DNA of 64,000 bases, from assembly GCF_012911935.1 (NCBI RefSeq), contig NZ_JAAXLA010000026.1:17994-81993 (forward strand). Reading direction: 5' to 3'. The stretch comes from Pseudonocardia acidicola (GTDB lineage Bacteria; Actinomycetota; Actinomycetes; Mycobacteriales; Pseudonocardiaceae). A program made the translations under genes and the position numbers. The notes under the pieces were generated by a model that did not search any database, was not told where the DNA came from, and saw only the letters and a list, made by a program, of their open reading frames with translations. Every line of letters starts with the position of its first letter. Position 1 is the first letter of the stretch. Below, in pieces: positions 59,165 to 64,000 of this stretch.

Positions 59165-60753
59165 GTGGCGTTCATCAGGCGGGTCCGGACGGGCTCGGGC
59201 GCGACGGCGGTGCAGATCGCGGAGTACGTGTCCGGGCGCCGGCAGCGGATCGTGGCGCATCTGGGCTCGGCACACAGCGAGGTCGAGCTCGGGCTGTTGA
59301 TCGCCCGAGCCCGGGGCATGCTCGACGACGCCGCGCAGGGCGAGTTGGACTTGGGCTTGGCGAAGGTGACACGTCGGGCCCGGCTCGCCCCGCCACCTGC
59401 GGACCCGGCCCTGTTCGCACCCGCCGCGCCGCTGGAAGCGCCGAAGGCCGGGCGCCCGGCAGTGGAGGCGACTGCGGCGGGCAGCGTGGTTGCGACCGCT
59501 TCGGCGCTGTTGTTCGACCTGCTCGTCGGGGTCTACGAGTCTCTCGGGTTCGCCGAGCTGGACGACGAGGTCTTCCGCGATCTGGTGATCGCCCGGGTCG
59601 TGGAGCCCACATCGCTGCTCGACGTGGGTCGGGTGCTGGCCGACATGGGCAGGCAAGCGGCGTCATATCCCACGTTGTGGCGCACTCTGCGCCGCGCCGC
59701 CCAGACCGAGGACCCCGACCCCGACCTCGGCTCCAGCGCCGCGGTCGAGGACATCGATGAGTCCGGAGTGGACGGCAGCGGCGCGGCGGAAGATGAGACT
59801 GGACCAGCGCGCGGCTCTTACCGGGACCGGATCGCCGATCTGCGCTTCGCGCATGCCCTGAGCTGCGGCGATGTCAGTCTAGTGCTCTACGACGTGACCA
59901 CGCTCTACTTCGAGGCGGAGAAGGAGGACGGCTTGGGCAAGGTCGGGTTCTCCAAGGAACGCCGCATCGACCCACAAGTCGTCGTCGGGCTGCTGGTCGA
60001 CCGCAACGGCTTCCCCCTGGAGATCGGCTGTTTCGAGGGCAACAAGGCCGAGAAACTGACGATCGTGCCGATCATCGAGGCGTTCAAGTCGAGGCACCGC
60101 ATCGAGAACATGATCATCGTGGCGGACGCGGGCATGCTGTCCGCCGGAAACCTGACCACCCTCGACGACGCCGGGTTCAAGTTCATCGTCGGCTCGCGGC
60201 AGTCGAAGGCCCCGATCGACCTGGAGTCGCACTTCCACTGGCACGGCGACGCCTTCACCGACGGACAGCACGTCGACTCCATCACCCCGAAACAGGGCGC
60301 GAACACCGCCAACGACACCGCCCTGCGCGCCGAGCCGGTCTGGGACCCGTCGGCGCATCCGGGGTCGTGGCGGGCGGTCTGGGGCTACTCGGCCAAGCGG
60401 TTCGCCCGGGACAACCGCACCCTCAACGCGCAGGAGACCCGGGCCCGCGAAGTCGTCAACGGCGACAGGACAGCCCGCACGCCGCGGTTCGTCAAGAACG
60501 CCGGCGACGGCCAGATCCTCGACGAGAAGACCCGCGCCCGGCGCCCGGCGCCTGGCCGGGCTCAAGGGCTACGTCACCAACCTGCCCGCCCCGGTCATGA
60601 ACGCGGCCGAGGTGATCGCGGCCTACCACGACCTCTGGCAGGTTGAGGCGTCGTTCCGGATGAGCAAGACCGACCTGGCGGCCCGGCCGATGTTCCACCG
60701 CACCCGCGACAGCATCGAAGCCCACCTGACCATCGTGTTCGCCGCGCCTCGGC
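59165..60753 (+). pseudogene. IS1634-family transposase, frameshifted and truncated
   Basis: Starts at GTG 59165 with AFIRRVRTGSGATAVQIAEY and VAHLGSAHSEVEL. The core RFAHALSCGDVSLVLYDVTTLYFEAEKEDGL, NKAEKLTIVPIIEAF and IIVADAGMLSAGNL holds the first two catalytic Asp. Around 60540 the frame breaks; the other frame continues LAGLKGYVTNLPAPVMNAAE and HDLWQVEASFRMSKTDLAARP with the final Glu, then ends abruptly about 60745 in foreign sequence. Non-autonomous now. Confidence 0.85.
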
Positions 60754-61182
60754 CTCGACGACGACGTTGACGAAGCCGAGCCGGGCGGCCGAACCGGACA
60801 CCGCGCCGGGCAATGACCAGGTCGCAGGCCGGGGCCAGACCGAAGGCGCCGGCACGCACGTCTCCCCCGGCGGCGCAGATCACCGGCTTGCCCAGCTCAC
60901 CCAGGGCCGTGTAGAGCCGCGGGAGGCGGTCCAGGCCGGCGTACTTCTCGACCGTGGGCACGTCCGAGGCGAAGGCCTTGAGGTCGCCGCCCGCGGAGAA
61001 CACCCGGTCGTGGGAGGAGGCGAGCACGATCACCCGGACTGCGTCCTCGGCGCGGGCTCGCTCGAGGGCAGCCAGCAGGGCGTCGAGCATCTCGTCGCCC
61101 AGGGCGTTGCGGTCTCCGGCCGGTCGAGCCTGAGCGTCGCGACGCCGTACTCGCCGACCTCGTAGCGGACGGGCGCGCTCAC
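60745..61182 (-). pseudogene. Enoyl-CoA hydratase, N-terminal part only
   Basis: From GTG 61182 the frame reads SAPVRYEVGEYGVATLRLDRPET, shifts at about 61115, then LDALLAALERARAEDAVRVIVLASSHDRVFSAGGDLKAF and FGLAPACDLVIA, the crotonase oxyanion-hole region. A second shift near 60790 precedes ARLGFVNVVVEA. The C-terminal half is replaced by the IS1634 end. Two frameshifts and truncation make it non-functional. Confidence 0.8.
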
Positions 61183-61376
61183 AGGTCGAGCTTCAGTCGA
61201 GGGCAGGCCGCGCGAGAGACGCAGACCATCATGCAGGTGTTCTCCGTCGGCAGTCCGCTCCGGGTTTGCTCCGGCTGGACAGGTCACCCGATCCGCGCGA
61301 GGAGCTACCCGCACCCGAGCCTTCACAATCGGTCAGGACCGATCAAGACTGCCACATACGGAGTGCCGTCGGCCCG
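61183..61376. other. Start of an AT-richer islet
   Basis: About 190 bases between the hydratase stump and the secreted protein gene; base composition turns visibly AT-richer near 61330. No gene seen. Confidence 0.4.
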
Positions 61377-61820
61377 TCATGGCAAACTGCATGGGTTAGA
61401 TTTTGTTACGGAGATGTACCCGAACTCTTCGTGTCGCACACCGTTGTTGTCGACAATCAAGAAGTCTGCAGTTGCGTGGTAGTCAGCCTTTTGGCACGGC
61501 TCGTTCGGGGTGGCATTCATATAATTGACATTCTCGCCTTTGCGCTTGGCTGGGATCTCCCATGTGTACTGCGATCCCGGGAACTTGCGCTTCAGAACCG
61601 CGCTGACGCCAAGGTAGCGCTGAGGTGTCTTGCATTTGATTCGCGGGTCAACCGAAACGCTGCCCCTATTGTGCCCCGATGCATGAGGGACCTCCATGAT
61701 AATGTCGCAGTCGCCGATCGTCTTGGTTGCGGCGTGCGCCTCCGCTGGACCGATTAGGGCGGATGCAGCGATGACGGCGGGTACAGCGAGCGTAACGATA
61801 ACGACTCTTAGGATGCGCAT
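61377..61820 (-). CDS. Small secreted protein of unknown function
   Basis: A 147-residue protein with a signal peptide: MRILRVVIVTLAVPAVIAAS followed by ALIGPAEAHA gives a charged start, hydrophobic core and AHA cleavage site near residue 30. The mature part (about 117 residues) has four cysteines (GDC, IKC, EPC, NPC) that could form two disulfides. The ATG at 61820 has GGAGGC. Codon use is less GC-biased than in neighbours, suggesting transfer. No family recognised. Confidence 0.78.
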   Translation of the reverse strand: MRILRVVIVTLAVPAVIAASALIGPAEAHAATKTIGDCDIIMEVPHASGHNRGSVSVDPRIKCKTPQRYLGVSAVLKRKFPGSQYTWEIPAKRKGENVNYMNATPNEPCQKADYHATADFLIVDNNGVRHEEFGYISVTKSNPCSLP

Positions 61821-61966
61821 CTTGCCTCCGTATGTCGGTAGGCTGACCGCATCACATTCAAGATCGAGCTGTCCACGACGGACACTCGATCGAGCTATCT
61901 GTCGTTACAGCCCGTCATAGGTGCTGGCGAGCCTACTCTGGGTGGTCCTGAGTCCAGCATGGAGCC

Positions 61967-62683
61967 TCAGACGCTCAGGCGTGCGTTGCGAGGCAAGTGA
62001 AGCCACGCTGTGGACTCGGCATCCCAGCCAGTGAGCTGCGCAGTCCCCGCTGGAGTCGCGACACGGTAGTGGTGTGCGAGGGCAAGTCCAGCGGCCGTCA
62101 GGCGCACTGCGACGTAGTCGCTGGCCGCCCGTGGCCAGTCAACTGCGACCTGGTTGTTCCCAATTTCGCGAGGATAGGTGGTGACAAGCTCTTGGTAGTC
62201 TTCCAGACTACGAATGAGGAACACCGCATCAGGAGCAATCGGTTCGAATGTAAAATTCCGAAGTGGTCTATTCTGTCCCGAAAACTCACTGTCCTCGCTG
62301 CGGGTCCATGCGCTGCTGCCATCGGGCAGGTAAGAGGACGTCCAAAACGCCCCCTCGGGTTTATCGCCGTATAGATTGCTGGCCGGGTTCTCAATGCAGA
62401 TTGGCCGCATGCTGCTCGACTCTGTGAAGACAGCTTGGGGTGAGTCGATGCCGTCACCTCTCAGCCATCCTTGGCGGAGGATCTGGCTAAATTCGTAAGC
62501 CGTCTGGTCGAGGTTCTCATCCGCTCGTTCTGTGAACGATTGAACTGCATGCTGATGACTAGCGGCGAATACAATATCCCAGTAAGTTTCGACCACGCCC
62601 TGATCGCCTGGCTTGATATGGTGCTGGACAAGTGACGCTGCTGCCTGCAGGATGACTGGACCCCAGATTCTCGGGCTCGGCAC
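61967..62683 (-). CDS. Hypothetical protein; possible ADP-ribosyltransferase-like fold
   Basis: A 238-residue cytosolic protein starting at GTG 62683 behind GGGGGAG. The C-terminal half has RPICIENPASNLYGDKPEGAFWTSSYLPDGSSAW and, near the end, GWDAESTAWLHLP. An Arg, then WTSS, then a Glu before a terminal WL would fit the R-S-E pattern of some ADP-ribosyltransferases, but spacing is only suggestive. The N-terminal half is helical. Like the next gene it is lower in GC than the rest. I do not recognise a family with confidence. Confidence 0.6.
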   Translation of the reverse strand: MPSPRIWGPVILQAAASLVQHHIKPGDQGVVETYWDIVFAASHQHAVQSFTERADENLDQTAYEFSQILRQGWLRGDGIDSPQAVFTESSSMRPICIENPASNLYGDKPEGAFWTSSYLPDGSSAWTRSEDSEFSGQNRPLRNFTFEPIAPDAVFLIRSLEDYQELVTTYPREIGNNQVAVDWPRAASDYVAVRLTAAGLALAHHYRVATPAGTAQLTGWDAESTAWLHLPRNARLSV

Positions 62684-63210
62684 TTTCGTCTCCCCCTCTA
62701 GCTCGAGCTGTCAATGGCGTGGCCAATCTCTCATTCTGTCAGTTAAAATACATGCCCTTCCAGTACGTACAGCACTAGCTGTATTTGCATTAGCGTTAGA
62801 TACATTCTCCGAGATGCGAAGCGTGGGCTAGTCTGCTCCGTCTAGCCTAACGCGAGTCCCAGCCGCCCGCTGCCTGCGCGTCCGCTCCGGGACCACTCTC
62901 ACCCGTCGAACGGATGCCGCGCAGTGTCAGCTGATACCGGGATCGCGCCCACCAACGTCGACGCCGGGGCGGCGGCAGCGACCGAAGTCGGCGTCCAAAT
63001 GATGGCCGCGCGGGGACCGGCCGGAGGCCGCACGCCCCGCGCGGCGCCGGAGGCGCCCTTGATCAGGAACAGAAAGTCTGAACACGCGCGCTGCGGCCAC
63101 GTTGTCGGGCTCCGCTTGATCGGTGACACGCTGGCTTCAGTTGATGGGTGACGCTCCCGCCCTCGGTTCTGCTCCGTGCGACTCGTCGTCGTGTGGAGGG
63201 GCCGGGGCTG
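62684..63210. other. Intergenic region, AT-rich at its left end
   Basis: About 530 bases. The part to 62830 is AT-rich and contains TACAGC-acta-GCTGTA (62768-62783), a perfect 6-base inverted repeat upstream of the hypothetical gene that may be an operator. The rest is GC-rich and shows no convincing gene; it should contain the left end of the IS481 element, which I could not delimit. Confidence 0.4.
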
Positions 63211-63894
63211 ATGCTCGTGGAGTTGAGCGTCGTGGAGCAGCGCTATCACGCCGTCATGGAGGTCCTGTCCGCCGGAGCGCCGGTGGTCGAGGTCGCCGCC
63301 CGCTACGGGGTCTCGCGCAAGACCGTGCACTCTTGGGTCCGTCGCTACCGCGACGACGGCCTGCCCGGGCTGGCGGACCGGTCTCATCGCCCGCACCACC
63401 ATCCGTGGCAGCTCGCCGCGGACGTCGAAGCGAGGATCTGCGAACTGCGACGCGCCCACCCCCGCTGGGGCCCACGTCGCCTCGGGCACGAGCTTGCCCG
63501 AGCCGGGCTCTCGCCTGCGCCATCACGGTCGTCGATCTACCGGACCCTGGTGCGGCACAACCTGATCACCCCCAGATCGCGCAAGCGGCCGCGTTCGGAC
63601 TACGTGCGTTGGGAACGCTCGGAGTCGATGGCTCTGTGGCAGCTCGACATCATGGGCTCGGTCATGATCTCCGACGACACGACCGCGACCGGGACGCGGG
63701 AGGTCAAGCTGATCACCGGCATCGACGACCACTCCCGCTACCTCGTCATCGCCACCGTCGTCGCTCATCCCACGTCTCGGGCGGTCTGCCGGGCCTTCCT
63801 GGGCGCCCTCGCCGAGTTCGGGGTGCCGGAGCAGGTGTTGACCGACAACGGGATGCAGTTCACCGGCGCCTACTACTCCAGCCGGACTTCGTGA
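63211..63894 (+). CDS. IS481-family transposase, C-terminally truncated
   Basis: Starts at ATG 63211 (GGAGGGG upstream): VEQRYHAVMEVLSAGAPVVEVAARYGVSRKTVHSWVRRYRDDGLPGL is the HTH; ALWQLDIMGSVMISD carries the first catalytic Asp and VPEQVLTDNGMQFTG the second. It ends at YYSSRTS, about 80-100 residues early, so the final Glu is lost. The sequence after 63885 belongs to something else, probably another IS end. Inactive. Confidence 0.85.
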   Translation: MLVELSVVEQRYHAVMEVLSAGAPVVEVAARYGVSRKTVHSWVRRYRDDGLPGLADRSHRPHHHPWQLAADVEARICELRRAHPRWGPRRLGHELARAGLSPAPSRSSIYRTLVRHNLITPRSRKRPRSDYVRWERSESMALWQLDIMGSVMISDDTTATGTREVKLITGIDDHSRYLVIATVVAHPTSRAVCRAFLGALAEFGVPEQVLTDNGMQFTGAYYSSRTS

Positions 63895-63925
63895 TCTTGC
63901 CGCGTGGCGGTCCCGGAACTGGTAC

Positions 63926-63980
63926 GGCCACCGCTTGATCATCGTCAGTTGTGTGGACATCTGAAGATCAGGCGGTGGCC
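63926..63980. repeat. Inverted repeat at the window's right edge
   Basis: GGCCACCGCTTGATC (63926-63940) and GATCAGGCGGTGGCC (63966-63980) pair over 15 bases with one mismatch and a 25-base loop. It lies just after the truncation of the IS481 gene and could be the end of another mobile element. Confidence 0.55.
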
Positions 63981-64000
63981 GCGGGCCACAGCGTAGAACC

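Noticed and set aside
63523..63960. Minus-strand ORF starting MSTQLTMIKRWPYQFRD
   Set aside because: The first 30 codons could be the start of another transposase, but the rest is the antisense of the IS481 gene.
1..64000. CRISPR arrays, tRNA/rRNA genes, prophage structural genes
   Set aside because: No regularly spaced repeats, no cloverleaf-like sequences and no capsid, tail or terminase-like proteins were seen on either strand.

Overview
The window is high-GC DNA with strong GC bias at third codon positions, dense GTG starts, four-base GTGA/ATGA overlaps and many TetR/GntR/LuxR/MarR regulators. Together with an F420-type LLM oxidoreductase, a mycothiol-type DinB/MDMPI protein, a Mycobacterium-like leucine-catabolism operon and a VapBC pair, this points to an actinomycete, probably Pseudonocardiales; the genus is inference. 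No rRNA, tRNA or CRISPR array was seen.

Left part (1-12.6 kb): the start of a probable dxs, ispH and a polyprenyl synthetase gene on the minus strand (isoprenoid supply); a decayed methyltransferase; a peroxiredoxin; a complete B12-dependent diol/glycerol dehydratase set (small, large and medium subunits plus two reactivase subunits) with a divergent HbpS/GlcG-like gene but no shell proteins; a small membrane protein; two tandem GAF/LuxR-type regulators.

12.8-22.9 kb: a minus-strand operon matching the mycobacterial leucine/branched-chain acid locus (acyl-CoA dehydrogenase, carboxyltransferase, biotin carboxylase, acyl-CoA synthetase, MaoC hydratase, CitE-type lyase, LLM oxidoreductase). It has a divergent TetR gene, a clear palindromic operator and several fossil gene pieces. 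At 23.4-27.7 kb is a nicotinamide/NMN salvage cluster (nadV, HUMPS/OMPDC-like, cinA-type deamidase, HAD phosphatase, PRPP synthetase) with three lesions or substitutions at key sites.

27.9-33.3 kb: orphan winged-helix protein, VapBC, IS5 remnants, a pyruvate decarboxylase, and a mobile-element-like double-HTH protein. At 33.3-44.1 kb lies the most interesting catabolic region: two paralogous GntR/FCD regulators bracket a seven-gene minus-strand operon (two HsaA/DszC-like flavin monooxygenases, CoA ligase, MDMPI-like protein, two SnoaL-like proteins, MBL-fold hydrolase). A divergent plus-strand set follows (VOC protein, small citrate-synthase-fold lyase, MBL gene fused by deletion to a NYN nuclease tail). 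I do not recognise this pathway.

44.9-51.7 kb holds regulator/reductase pairs with visible operators (epimerase/TetR; MarR/SDR/NmrA), a GAF-PP2C phosphatase and a decayed reductase. At 52.3-56.6 kb is a meta-cleavage-like aromatic module (VOC dioxygenase, FAD hydroxylase, FAH-family hydrolase, GntR) bounded on both sides by inverted IS256 remnants. From 56.6 kb to the end is an insertion-sequence graveyard: an intact ISL3 element with a perfect 8-bp target duplication, a broken IS1634, an enoyl-CoA hydratase stump, a lower-GC islet with a secreted protein and an unknown protein, and a truncated IS481.
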